Shown: piece after piece, positions 14,788 to 23,272 of the stretch | Numbering within the stretch: the stretch's first letter is position 1 | How the letters are laid out: each line of letters starts with the position of its first letter | Assembly: GCA_003138515.1 (NCBI GenBank) | Contig: PLGG01000012.1 | Coordinates: forward strand, 98,061 to 162,060 | Origin: Acidobacteriaceae bacterium | Lineage (GTDB): Bacteria > Acidobacteriota > Terriglobia > Terriglobales > Acidobacteriaceae | Length of the DNA stretch: 64,000 bases | Direction: 5' to 3' | Notes under the pieces: model-generated | What the model was told of the DNA's origin: nothing | Database searches by the model: none | What the model saw: only the letters and a program-made list of their open reading frames with translations | Made by a program: the position numbers and the translations under genes

Positions 14788-15383
14788 GGCGTAATTCCCT
14801 GGCTTTCAAGATCTTTTCTCAACAGTCGAATGGCGCGAAAGACGCGCAGTTTGACGGCGCCGACGGAGATGCCGAGGGCGGCGGCGATGTCTTTGTGCGG
14901 CTGCTCCTCGACGACAGAAAGAACTGCCGCGACGCGCAGGTTGGGCGGTAAGCGGGCGAACGCCTGCGCGGTTTTCAAGCGAATCTCAGCGGCTATGCCG
15001 GGATCGGGCGTTGACTTCGAGGGCAGATCGGCGACGTCCTGATCGAAATCAGAGGTGGCCAGCTTCGATTCGGGGCGGCGCGCGCGGAGCCAGTCGAGAG
15101 CAGCGCGGGTAGCGATGCGCCGCGCCCAGGGCTCGAAGGGACGCGCGGACTCAAAGCGGTCGTGAGCGCGATGGATGCGCCAGAAAGTCTCGACCGTGAG
15201 GTCTTCAGCGGCGGCTGGATCGCGGACGATGCAGAGGATCCAGCCGTAGACGGAACGCTGATGCTGGCGGAAGAGAGATTCAAAGGCATCGAGATCGCCA
15301 AGCCGGAACCGGTTTAATGCGTTGTCCGATGGCTCGGGTACGCTGTCCGATCGCTCGGGTACGTTTTCCGATCGTGCCGGCAT
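14784..15383 (-). CDS. ECF-family RNA polymerase sigma factor
   Basis: A 199-residue sigma-70 family protein of the extracytoplasmic-function type. The sigma2 region is near residues 20-90 (FESLFRQHQRSVYGWILCIV, then AEDLTVETFWRIHRA). The sigma4 region is near 130-190 (LPPNLRVAAVLSVVEEQPHKDIAAALGISV in parts, then VKLRVFRAIRLLRKDL). ATG 15383 is preferred, since a longer start at 15485 reads through repeats. The first 21 residues are three 7-residue repeats (VPERSDS-type) made by three 21-bp DNA units. The small membrane protein downstream is probably its regulator. Confidence 0.9.
   Translation of the reverse strand: MPARSENVPERSDSVPEPSDNALNRFRLGDLDAFESLFRQHQRSVYGWILCIVRDPAAAEDLTVETFWRIHRAHDRFESARPFEPWARRIATRAALDWLRARRPESKLATSDFDQDVADLPSKSTPDPGIAAEIRLKTAQAFARLPPNLRVAAVLSVVEEQPHKDIAAALGISVGAVKLRVFRAIRLLRKDLESQGITP
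15321..15383. repeat. Three 21-bp units forming the sigma factor N-terminus
   Basis: Units at 15321-15341, 15342-15362 and 15363-15383 share TTGTCCGATNGCTCGGGTA-like sequence, with the third more diverged. They encode three heptapeptides at the start of the sigma factor, and the last unit contains the start codon. Confidence 0.8.
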
Positions 15384-15443
15384 CTGACTTCCCTTTCTGA
15401 ACGGGATTACGAAGGGGACGGCACAAAGGTTACACGAAAAAGA

Positions 15444-15480
15444 CAGGGAACAGGGAATAGGGAGTAGGGGGGTAGGGAAC
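15444..15480. repeat. AGGGAA-type heptamer array
   Basis: Units CAGGGAA, CAGGGAA, TAGGGAG, an eight-base TAGGGGGG, and TAGGGAA lie between the divergent sigma factor and fic genes, just upstream of the fic promoter. Confidence 0.65.
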
Positions 15481-15490
15481 AGCAATGCAG

Positions 15491-15564
15491 TGAGCGATAG
15501 AGGCGGATTGTATCGATCACAATATAGGGATATAATGAGCGATAGAGAGGATAGCTATCGCTCA
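15491..15564 (+). promoter_or_regulatory. fic promoter with operator-like repeats
   Basis: TTGTAT (15508-15513) and TATAAT (15531-15536) are 17 bp apart, a near-consensus housekeeping promoter. TGAGCGATAG occurs at 15491-15500 and again at 15536-15545 over the start-point. Its inverted copy CTATCGCTCA is at 15555-15564, next to the fic ATG. The latter two form a hairpin whose loop holds the only GAGAGG near the start codon. A repressor could bind these boxes, or the hairpin could hide the ribosome site. Confidence 0.65.
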
Positions 15565-16676
15565 TGACGTGGAACTGGCAATCCCCGGACTGGCCCCATT
15601 TCAAGTGGGACAGCGCGCGACTTACCCAAGCAGAGGAGCAGTTTCTCCTTGGCGCGGGCGTTGCTATCGGCACCGTCAAGCATCTGGACGAAGACGACCA
15701 CACTCAACTCCTGGTGGAATTGATGAGTGGAGAGGCGGTGACCACGTCGGCTATTGAGGGGGAAGTCCTCAATCGGGCCAGCGTGCAATCGTCGATCCTA
15801 CGCCAACTAGGGTTGGCGTCTGCGGATAAGCAGCGAGCGAAGCCCGCGGAACAAGGTATTGCCGAGGTGATGGTCGATCTGTATCGGTCGTTTTCAGAAC
15901 CGCTGTCTACCCAGATGCTGTTTGGCTGGCATCGAATGGTGACGACGGGGCGGAAAGACCTCGCCGACATTGGGAAATACCGCACCAGCCGGGAACCGAT
16001 GCAGGTCGTCTCCGGACGAATTGGCGCTCCGACGATTCACTCTGAGGCGCCGCCTTCAAAACAAGTTCCGGCGGAGATGAAGCAGTTTGTCTCATGGTTC
16101 AATCGCACGTCGCCACACGGCAAGGAACCGTTGGCTGCCATCACACGCGCGGGCACGGCCCACTTATATTTTGAGTCGATCCATCCCTTTGAGGATGGGA
16201 ACGGGCGCATTGGGCGGGCAGTTGCGGAAAAAGCGGTGACGCAGAGCTTCGGCCACCCTGTGCTCGTATCTTTAGCTACGACTATTCTGGCGCATCAAAA
16301 GAGCTACTATCGGGCTCTGGAAAAAGCCAATCGGCAGAACGAAATCACTGACTGGCTGGTATGGTTCGCTGAGATCGCGTTGGAAGCGCAGCGGCGGAGC
16401 ATTACGCAAGTGGAATTCGTTCTGACCAAAGTGAAGTTGTTGGACCGGCTGCGCGGCCAAATCAACGAAAGACAACAGAAGGCTCTTCTTCGCATGTTCA
16501 GGGAGGGCCTTGAAGGATTCAAAGGCGGGTTGAGCGCGGGGAACTACGGCAAAATCACAGGAGCATCACCGGCCACTACGACTCGCGATCTGGCCGATCT
16601 GGTGGAGAAGGATGCGCTGATCCGCACCGGCGAGCGCAAACATGCGCATTATGCGCTGAAGGTGTCGCGGGGCTGA
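15564..16676 (+). CDS. Class II Fic-family AMP transferase
   Basis: A 370-residue protein of the DUF4172-Fic-winged-helix architecture. Residues 1-80 form the N-terminal domain (WNWQSPDWPHFKW). An autoinhibitory helix TSAIEG, with T61xxxE65G66, fits the class II [S/T]xxxE[G/N] motif. The Fic core has the catalytic motif HPFEDGNGRIGR, with H207. The C-terminal 90 residues look like a winged helix (ASPATTTRDLADLVEKDAL). Fic enzymes usually transfer AMP from ATP to a Ser, Thr or Tyr of a target. The target is unknown here. The DNA-binding tail plus operator-like repeats at the promoter suggest autoregulation. The gene stands alone. Confidence 0.93.
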   Translation: MTWNWQSPDWPHFKWDSARLTQAEEQFLLGAGVAIGTVKHLDEDDHTQLLVELMSGEAVTTSAIEGEVLNRASVQSSILRQLGLASADKQRAKPAEQGIAEVMVDLYRSFSEPLSTQMLFGWHRMVTTGRKDLADIGKYRTSREPMQVVSGRIGAPTIHSEAPPSKQVPAEMKQFVSWFNRTSPHGKEPLAAITRAGTAHLYFESIHPFEDGNGRIGRAVAEKAVTQSFGHPVLVSLATTILAHQKSYYRALEKANRQNEITDWLVWFAEIALEAQRRSITQVEFVLTKVKLLDRLRGQINERQQKALLRMFREGLEGFKGGLSAGNYGKITGASPATTTRDLADLVEKDALIRTGERKHAHYALKVSRG

Positions 16677-16834
16677 GTGAGAAAATGTTGTTGTAAATCG
16701 TTTTTTTGACTGGTAATGCGTGTTGACAGCGGTTCTTGCGCTGATTAGAGTTGGCCGCTGGGGGCGAGACAGTTCGAGCCTGCCGCGATAGCTGCGGGCA
16801 TGAATGGAGAGGTTTACTCAAGGAGATGATTTCG

Positions 16835-19504
16835 ATGCGTGGAATGGGAGTGTTGGCGGGAGCGTTGCTGGGGGTTGCGGCGATTGGGGCGGTATGGGCA
16901 CAGGACACAGAGAAACCGGCGTACCTGAATCCGAATTTGCCCGCTGAGCAGCGCGCGGCCGACCTGGTGCACCGGATGACACTCGAAGAAAAGGCGAGCC
17001 AACTGGTGAACCAGGCGCGCGCGATTCCGCGGCTGAACGTGCCCGCATACGACTGGTGGAGCGAGGCATTGCACGGCGTGGCAAACACCGAGGGCGTGAC
17101 GTCGTTTCCTGAGCCGATCGGACTGGCGGCGACCTTCGACACACACAAAATTCACGAGATGGCCGTGGCCACCAGCACGGAAGCGCGAGTGGTTCATGCA
17201 CAGGCGGTGGAGGCGAACGGCGACAGTCCAATCTTTCGCGGGCTGGATTTCTGGGCGCCGAACCTGAACATCTTTCGCGATCCGCGGTGGGGACGCGGGC
17301 AGGAGACTTACGGAGAGGATCCGTTCCTGACGGGGCGAATGGGCGTGGCGTTTGTGACGGGAATGCAGGGCGACGATCCTCACTACTATCGGGTGATTTC
17401 AACGCCGAAGCATTTTGCCGTGCACTCGGGACCGGAGCCGACCCGGCACTTTACCGACGTGGACGTGAACAAGCACGACGAGCTGGACACGTATCTGCCG
17501 GCGTTTCGCGCGGCGGTGACTGAGGGCAAGGCGGACAGCGTGATGTGCGCCTACAACGGCATCAAAGGGCAGCCGGCGTGCGCGAATGAATTCCTGCTGC
17601 AGGACCAACTGCGCGGGAAGTGGGGATTCGAGGGGTACGTGGTTTCGGACTGCGGAGCCGTGCGCGACATATTCGAAGGCCACCGCTATGAGCCGACACA
17701 GGCGCAGGCCTCGGCGATCAGCCTGGAACGCGGGATGGATAACGAGTGCATCGATTTCCGGGCGCCGGTGACGGACACCTCGGACTACAAGCCGTATCTC
17801 GATGCGGTGAAGGAAGGCTACCTGAAGGAGAGCGAGATTGATACGGCAGTCATCCGGTTGTTTACGGCGCGGATGAAGCTGGGAATGTTCGATCCGACGG
17901 AGACGGGGCCGTACGCAAAGATCGACGCGAGCGAGCTGGACAGCGCGGCGCACCGCGCGCTGGCGCTGAAGCTGGCGAACGAGTCGATGGTGCTGTTGAA
18001 GAACGACGGTGCCCTGCCGCTGAAGACAACCGGCGCGAAGATCCTGGTGGTGGGGCCGCTAGCGGAGCAGACACGGGTGCTGCTGGGGAACTACAACGGG
18101 ATTCCGACGCATACGGTGTCAGTCCTGGAGGGGATCAAGAAAGAATTCGCTGGCGACACGATCAACTATATGAAGGGCACGAATTTTCTGAGCAAGGATA
18201 CGTGGCCCGTGCCGAACGCGCTGCTGACAACGGATGGGAAGCCGGGAGTGAAGGAGTCGTTCTCAAGCAAGAACATTGTCGGCTTCAGCAATGAACTCGG
18301 CAGCAACACGGGAGCGGTGGCCACACGGATTGAACCGGGGATCGACCTCGGAGCGGACGAGCTGCCGGCAGAGACGGCGAACATGAATCCGTTGACAGTG
18401 CAGTGGGAGGCGACGCTGACGCCCGACGAAACCAGCGACTACAACCTGGGGATCGAGACGGATGGGTTCTTCCGGTTGTTCCTGGACGGCAGGATCGTGA
18501 CGGTGGCGAATTATCCGCATGGAGTAGAGACGCGGACCGGCCAGGTGCACCTGGAAAAGGGGCAGGCCTACCAGTTGGTGGTGCAATTCCAGCTGACGGA
18601 CCGCACGAAGCCGCGGCACCTGAAGCTGGTGTGGGCGAAGATCGATCGCGCCGTGGATCCGACCGTGCTGAGCGCGGCGAAGGACGCGGACGTAGTGGTG
18701 GCCGTGGTGGGAATCACGAGCGAGCTGGAAGGCGAGGAGATGCTGGTGAGCGAGCCGGGCTTTGAAGGCGGCGACCGGACGAGCCTGGATTTGCCCGCGC
18801 CCGAGGAGACTTTGCTGCGGGGATTGGCGACCGCGGGCAAGCCGCTGGTTGTGGTGCTGACCAACGGGAGCGCGCTGGCGGTGAACTGGGCCAAGGAACA
18901 CGCAAATGCGATTGTAGATGCGTGGTATCCGGGCGAAGAGGGCGGGAACGCGGTGGCGGAGACGCTGTCAGGCGCGAACAATCCCGCGGGACGACTGCCG
19001 GTGACGTTCTACAAAGGCGCGTATCAACTGCCGAAGTTCGAGGACTACTCGATGAAGGGGCGGACCTACAGGTACTTCACCGGGACGCCGCTGTATCCAT
19101 TTGGATATGGGCTGAGCTACACGAAGTTTGCGTATAGCGGGCTGACGGTTCCGGCGGGGACGGTGGACGCGGGAAGCCCGGCAGTGGTGGAAGCGACGGT
19201 GACGAATACCGGAGCGGTCGCGGGCGATGAAGTGGCAGAGCTGTATTTGAAGTTTCCCGATGTGGCCGGGGCGCCGCGGCTCGCGCTGCGTGGTTTCGAG
19301 CGCGTGCATCTGGAACCGGGAGCATCGACGAAGGTGCACTTCGAGCTGAAGCCGCGCGATTTGAGCATGGTGACGGATCTGGGCAAGCTGATTGAGCCAG
19401 AGGGCGCGTATACGGTGAGCGTGGGCGGAGGACAGCCGGAGACCGGAGCGGCGGTGGTTACGGGGATGCTGACGGTAAAGGGAACGGTGGCGATTCCGGA
19501 GTAG
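16835..19504 (+). CDS. Secreted GH3 glycosidase with PA14 insert
   Basis: An 889-residue glycoside hydrolase family 3 enzyme, probably a beta-xylosidase or beta-glucosidase. AGGAG (16821-16825) is nine bases before ATG 16835. A signal peptide covers about 1-23 (to VWAQD). The N-terminal barrel has RWGRGQETYGEDP, KHFAVHSG and the nucleophile D272 in VVSDCGAV. The alpha/beta sandwich begins around SMVLLKNDGALPLK. A PA14 domain is inserted at about residues 468-607. EELVSEPGFEGGDR-like sequence follows it, and a fibronectin-III-like domain ends the protein. The WSEALHGVA motif resembles xylosidase-type members. It acts outside the cytoplasm on plant-derived oligosaccharides. No polysaccharide-utilisation cluster surrounds it. 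Confidence 0.94.
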   Translation: MRGMGVLAGALLGVAAIGAVWAQDTEKPAYLNPNLPAEQRAADLVHRMTLEEKASQLVNQARAIPRLNVPAYDWWSEALHGVANTEGVTSFPEPIGLAATFDTHKIHEMAVATSTEARVVHAQAVEANGDSPIFRGLDFWAPNLNIFRDPRWGRGQETYGEDPFLTGRMGVAFVTGMQGDDPHYYRVISTPKHFAVHSGPEPTRHFTDVDVNKHDELDTYLPAFRAAVTEGKADSVMCAYNGIKGQPACANEFLLQDQLRGKWGFEGYVVSDCGAVRDIFEGHRYEPTQAQASAISLERGMDNECIDFRAPVTDTSDYKPYLDAVKEGYLKESEIDTAVIRLFTARMKLGMFDPTETGPYAKIDASELDSAAHRALALKLANESMVLLKNDGALPLKTTGAKILVVGPLAEQTRVLLGNYNGIPTHTVSVLEGIKKEFAGDTINYMKGTNFLSKDTWPVPNALLTTDGKPGVKESFSSKNIVGFSNELGSNTGAVATRIEPGIDLGADELPAETANMNPLTVQWEATLTPDETSDYNLGIETDGFFRLFLDGRIVTVANYPHGVETRTGQVHLEKGQAYQLVVQFQLTDRTKPRHLKLVWAKIDRAVDPTVLSAAKDADVVVAVVGITSELEGEEMLVSEPGFEGGDRTSLDLPAPEETLLRGLATAGKPLVVVLTNGSALAVNWAKEHANAIVDAWYPGEEGGNAVAETLSGANNPAGRLPVTFYKGAYQLPKFEDYSMKGRTYRYFTGTPLYPFGYGLSYTKFAYSGLTVPAGTVDAGSPAVVEATVTNTGAVAGDEVAELYLKFPDVAGAPRLALRGFERVHLEPGASTKVHFELKPRDLSMVTDLGKLIEPEGAYTVSVGGGQPETGAAVVTGMLTVKGTVAIPE

Positions 19505-19569
19505 CAGATGCGGCGCTCGCATCGGATGCAGAGGAACCACGGCAACGCAATACGCGTATCCTTTAGGAA

Positions 19570-20793
19570 ATGCCTAAGCAACAACAGTTGCCCGTTCGGC
19601 GCGGCGACTTTCTGCGAGCCGACTTCCTGACAGATCGGCTCTTCGATCTCACGCGCCGGATCAAAGGGATTGACCCGCAGCTAACGCGCGTCCTCGTTCC
19701 ATGGGTCATGCGGCATCGGCGCTACCTGCCGGGCTTCATGCGTCTCGCGCGGACGGTCGCGCAGTCGAGCCGGGTTCGAGCGCGCTCGCTGGCTCGCGGG
19801 GTTCGCGTTCCTCCTTTTCTCGTTCTCAGCGTTACATCGAAATGCAATTTGCGCTGCGCCGGCTGTTATGCGGGCGCGGTGGGGACGGTGACGAATGCAC
19901 CGGTGCAGCCAGGGCTGGCCTTAAGCGAATGGCGCGGGGTGGTGGACGAAGCGGTTCGGCTGGGAGTAATGGCGTTCATGATTGCCGGCGGCGAACCGTT
20001 CTTGTTGCCAGGCATTGCCAGGCTATTCCGCGACTATCCCGACCGGCTGTTTCTCGTGTTCACGAATGGAACAGCTTTGCGGCCTGCCGACTACGAGGTT
20101 CTGAAACGGTGCACCAATACGGTTGTTGTGGTGAGCCTGGAGGGCGATCGCGACCTGACCGATTCGCGCAGAGGCAGCGGAGTTTTCGAGAAGGCGATGG
20201 GGTCGCTCGACCAACTTAACGACGCGGGCATTTTGACCGGCATTGCCGTCACGATCGGATCGGCAAATGTCGAATACTGGTCGCAGCCCAAGAATATCGA
20301 CGCACTGATTGCCCACAGCGGACCGCTGGCCATGTTCATTGAACAGATTCCGACCGTCGGGTGCGACAACGGGGCGGTACTGACGGAGGAGCAACGAGCG
20401 CGTTTCCGGCAGGTGGTCGTCGAGTATCGGGACCGGATGACGGGAGGCGCTTACATCATTCATTCGCCGGGAGATGAGGAAGCGCTCGGGGGCTGCGTCT
20501 CCGCGGGACGCGGATTCGTGCACGTGAATCCGAGCGGCGACGTTACGGCCTGCCCGGTTTCCGCGCTGGCGACACACAACGTGAGGAAATCGAGCCTGAG
20601 CGAAGCATTAGCGAGCCCGCTGTTTGCGATGATCCGGGAGAACGGGCATCTGCTCGAGACGGAGGGTCATCCCTGCGGCTTGTCCGCGCACGCTGAAGAG
20701 TTGGAGAAGATGGCGAGGGGGCTGGGGGCATACCGCACCGGCGCGCATGAGACGGCACCGGATCCGAGAGAAGCGGTGCTTCCGATTCTGTGA
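19570..20793 (+). CDS. Radical SAM protein with SPASM-like C-terminus
   Basis: A 407-residue radical SAM enzyme. C92, C96 and C99 in CNLRCAGC bind the catalytic 4Fe-4S cluster, and MIAGGEPFLLP is the SAM-binding GGE region. The C-terminal half has further cysteines (GGCVSAGRGF, VTACPVSA, HPCGLS) in a SPASM/twitch-like pattern that would hold an auxiliary cluster. Basic residues fill the first 85 positions. Its relatives modify peptides, haem or lipids, and the substrate cannot be told from the neighbours (a GH3 enzyme upstream, phosphate transporters downstream). The ATG at 19570 lacks a strong Shine-Dalgarno sequence. Confidence 0.88.
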   Translation: MPKQQQLPVRRGDFLRADFLTDRLFDLTRRIKGIDPQLTRVLVPWVMRHRRYLPGFMRLARTVAQSSRVRARSLARGVRVPPFLVLSVTSKCNLRCAGCYAGAVGTVTNAPVQPGLALSEWRGVVDEAVRLGVMAFMIAGGEPFLLPGIARLFRDYPDRLFLVFTNGTALRPADYEVLKRCTNTVVVVSLEGDRDLTDSRRGSGVFEKAMGSLDQLNDAGILTGIAVTIGSANVEYWSQPKNIDALIAHSGPLAMFIEQIPTVGCDNGAVLTEEQRARFRQVVVEYRDRMTGGAYIIHSPGDEEALGGCVSAGRGFVHVNPSGDVTACPVSALATHNVRKSSLSEALASPLFAMIRENGHLLETEGHPCGLSAHAEELEKMARGLGAYRTGAHETAPDPREAVLPIL

Positions 20794-21315
20794 CTTTTGC
20801 GATTTTGTGATCGTGGAGCGCTGGTTTTGATGAGGGTGAGGGGCTAGCCGATTATGCTGGAATAAATGATTGATAAACAATGAGATGGAGCGCTTCAGCG
20901 GCATGAAGGCGGCCAAATTGGGCAAAATGCTGTCAAGGGCCGGCTCATGGGACGGTCCCGGAGCGAAGGAGCACGCGGTGTTCTTATCGATAAGTTGGTG
21001 AATATATTTGAGATAGGCTCGCAATCTGCGTTGCCTGTCGCCCCAGGGAACGGGGAGAAACGGGATGATCTTGCACACCCACCCGGAGGGCCGGGAGTAA
21101 ACTTAAGTGTAGCCCGGTTTAGACTCCCTCACCGCCGGGTAAACAACCGCGAAAGACTGTGGTTGTTGAGGTTTTATGCAAGCCATCCTCTCCGGATCGT
21201 TTTATTCCAGCCGCAAAGCATCTCTATTCCCATTGAAAAACAACACTGACGTTGAGGTTTCCAACAGGAGGCCCAGGCGGAGCCGGAATTTGTCTGGCCG
21301 CCGTGGTGATTTCTG
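20794..21315. other. Gene-free upstream region of the first pit gene
   Basis: 522 bp without a convincing gene. Open frames here have poor composition and no ribosome sites. The stretch is more AT-rich than its surroundings around 20860-20885 and 20995-21015. GC-rich inverted segments around 21080-21140 (CCGGAGGGCCGGG, and CCGGG with CCCGG) could form leader structure. It probably holds the promoter of the phosphate transporter gene, but no clear -35/-10 pair or Pho box was recognised. Confidence 0.4.
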
Positions 21316-22932
21316 ATGGCTGATCTCGCGACGGTAGTTCATGCACTTCCTGCGCCTCCCCGCCTGATTGACCGCGGGCACCGAAGCAGTTCGAGCCGGG
21401 CAGGCAAATGGATCTTCTTGCTGGCTTTGATCAGCGGGATCGGCTACATCGGCGTTCATGTGGCGCGGGACCTCGATCATGTGGTGGTGACCAGCATCTG
21501 GCCCTACCTGCTGCTGGGGCTGGCGCTCGTGATCGCGCTGGGATTCGAGTTTGTGAACGGCTTTCACGACACGGCAAACGCGGTGGCGACGGTGATCTAC
21601 ACCAATTCGCTGACGCCGACGATCGCGGTAGTGTGGTCGGGGATGTGCAACCTGGCAGGCGTGTTGCTGTCGAGCGGGACGGTGGCGTTCGCGGTGATTA
21701 CGCTGCTGCCGGTGGAGCTGATTCTGAAGGTGAGCTCGGGCGCGGGATTTGCGATGGTGTTTGCGCTGCTGATTGCCGCGATCCTGTGGAACCTGGGCAC
21801 ATGGTGGTTCGGGCTGCCGGCCTCGAGCTCGCACACGATGGTGGGGTCGATTATCGGTGTGGGCCTGGCGAGCCAACTGATGAATGTGCACAGCGGCACG
21901 TCTGGCCTTGACTGGGCGCAGGTGATCAAGGTTCTGAAGGCGCTGCTCATCTCACCGCTGCTGGGATTTGCGCTGGCCGGCGCGCTGATTGTTCTGTCGA
22001 AGCGGTTGATCAAAATTCCGGCGCTCTATCAGGCGCCGAAAGGCAAGGAACCGCCGCCGTGGCCGATTCGCGCGCTGATGGTGCTGACCTGCACGGGCGT
22101 GAGTTTCTTCCATGGATCGAACGACGGGCAGAAGGGCATGGGGCTGATCATGCTGATCCTGATCGGCACGGTGCCGACGGCGTACGCGCTGAACCAGACC
22201 GTAAGCCCCGCGGAGGTGCAGGCGTTCATCGCGTCATCGACGCAGGCAGAGAACATTCTCGACCGGCAAATCGCGCCGGGCACGCCCGATCCGGACCCGC
22301 GCCTTGAGGTGACGCAGTTTGTGAGCACCCGCCGACTGCAGCCGGGGACGATTCTGGCGGTTCGGCAACTGGTGGACGCAGTGGACCGCGAGGTGACGAC
22401 CTACAAGTCGTTCCAGTCGGTTCCGGCCGAGGACCGGAGCAACGTCCGCAACGACATGTACCTGGCGAGTGAGGCGTTGCGGCTGATGGAGAAGGCGGAC
22501 AATCCGGCCTTTACTCCGGCAGAGCGTGCAACGCTGAAGGACTATCGCGGCCAGTTGGACAAGGGCACGAGGTTCATTCCCACCTGGGTAAAGGTGGCGG
22601 TGGCGCTGGCTCTGGGGCTGGGAACCATGGTGGGCTGGAAGCGGGTTGTGGTGACGGTGGGCGAAAAGATCGGCAAAGAACACCTGACCTACGCACAGGG
22701 CGCGAGCGCCGGACTGGTTACGATGGCGACCATCTTCGCCGCAGATACGTGGGGCCTGCCGGTTTCTACGACGCACATTCTGAGCTCGGGCGTGGCGGGT
22801 ACCATGGCAGCAAACGGCAGCGGATTGCGGTGGTCGACGGTGCGCAACATCGCGGCGGGATGGGTGTTCACGCTGCCGGCGGCGGCGCTGCTTTCGGGCA
22901 CGCTTTATTTCCTGTTCCATACATTCGCGTAA
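21316..22932 (+). CDS. PitA-type inorganic phosphate transporter, copy 1
   Basis: A 538-residue low-affinity phosphate/H+ (metal-phosphate) symporter of the inner membrane. Both inverted-repeat signatures of the family are present: GFHDTANAVATVIYT near residue 80 and HGSNDGQKGMGLIML near 265. WWFGLPASSSHTMVG and VSTTHILSSGVAGTM are also as in E. coli PitA. A soluble domain of about 120 residues (about 295-420) separates the two halves, as in PitA. The second gene downstream is a close paralogue that carries about 100 extra residues. The TAA stop lies in the first unit of a 13-bp tandem array. Loss of the linker in this copy or a gain in copy 2 explains the length difference. Confidence 0.93.
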   Translation: MADLATVVHALPAPPRLIDRGHRSSSSRAGKWIFLLALISGIGYIGVHVARDLDHVVVTSIWPYLLLGLALVIALGFEFVNGFHDTANAVATVIYTNSLTPTIAVVWSGMCNLAGVLLSSGTVAFAVITLLPVELILKVSSGAGFAMVFALLIAAILWNLGTWWFGLPASSSHTMVGSIIGVGLASQLMNVHSGTSGLDWAQVIKVLKALLISPLLGFALAGALIVLSKRLIKIPALYQAPKGKEPPPWPIRALMVLTCTGVSFFHGSNDGQKGMGLIMLILIGTVPTAYALNQTVSPAEVQAFIASSTQAENILDRQIAPGTPDPDPRLEVTQFVSTRRLQPGTILAVRQLVDAVDREVTTYKSFQSVPAEDRSNVRNDMYLASEALRLMEKADNPAFTPAERATLKDYRGQLDKGTRFIPTWVKVAVALALGLGTMVGWKRVVVTVGEKIGKEHLTYAQGASAGLVTMATIFAADTWGLPVSTTHILSSGVAGTMAANGSGLRWSTVRNIAAGWVFTLPAAALLSGTLYFLFHTFA

Positions 22933-23003
22933 GATTGGCGCGTAAGATTGGCGCGTAAGATTGGCGCGTAAGATTGGCGCGTAAGATTGGCGCGTAAGAT
23001 TCG
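22926..23003. repeat. Six tandem 13-bp units after pit copy 1
   Basis: Five exact copies of CGCGTAAGATTGG followed by one ending TTCG, directly head to tail. The first unit contains the stop codon of the first pit gene. There are no spacers, so it is not a CRISPR array. Confidence 0.97.
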
Positions 23004-23272
23004 GGCATCAAGTTTGGAAGGGCGTCCGGCGAGGCTGCGCGGAGATTGAGTCGGTGCGGACGGTCCGGCACGAAGACTGGCCTTAGCTCCCTCCCCGGTC
23101 CCCAAGTGCGAGGGACCGGGGGCACCCGCGCACACGCGGCGCGGCGAGCGCGAGCGGAAAATTCAACGGCCATTTACGCGCGGTTCACAAAAGTCCGATA
23201 TCCCTGAGGGGTTCGGAGTTTTCCACCCCCGCCGGCTCCGACCCAACAAAAAATCCAATCCGGAGTTCGACG
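22933..23272. other. Interval between pit genes: tandem array and palindromic repeat
   Basis: 340 bp without a gene. It holds the 13-bp array, then the 38-bp palindromic repeat at 23091-23128, then a leader with GGAG ahead of the second pit ATG. No promoter was recognised. Open frames across it come only from the repeats. Confidence 0.6.
23091..23128. repeat. Intergenic copy of the tgt palindromic repeat
   Basis: Identical over 38 bp to 2298-2335 inside tgt, with CCCCGGTCCC and GGGACCGGGG arms at 23093-23102 and 23112-23121. Flanking bases differ, which marks the ends of the shared unit. Confidence 0.9.

Noticed and set aside
20608-21078. Minus-strand 156-codon frame across the end of the radical SAM gene
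   Set aside because: Half of it is antisense to a certain gene and the rest shows no family, no ribosome site and poor composition.
22926-23003. CRISPR array
   Set aside because: The 13-bp units are contiguous with no spacers, and there are no cas genes in the window.
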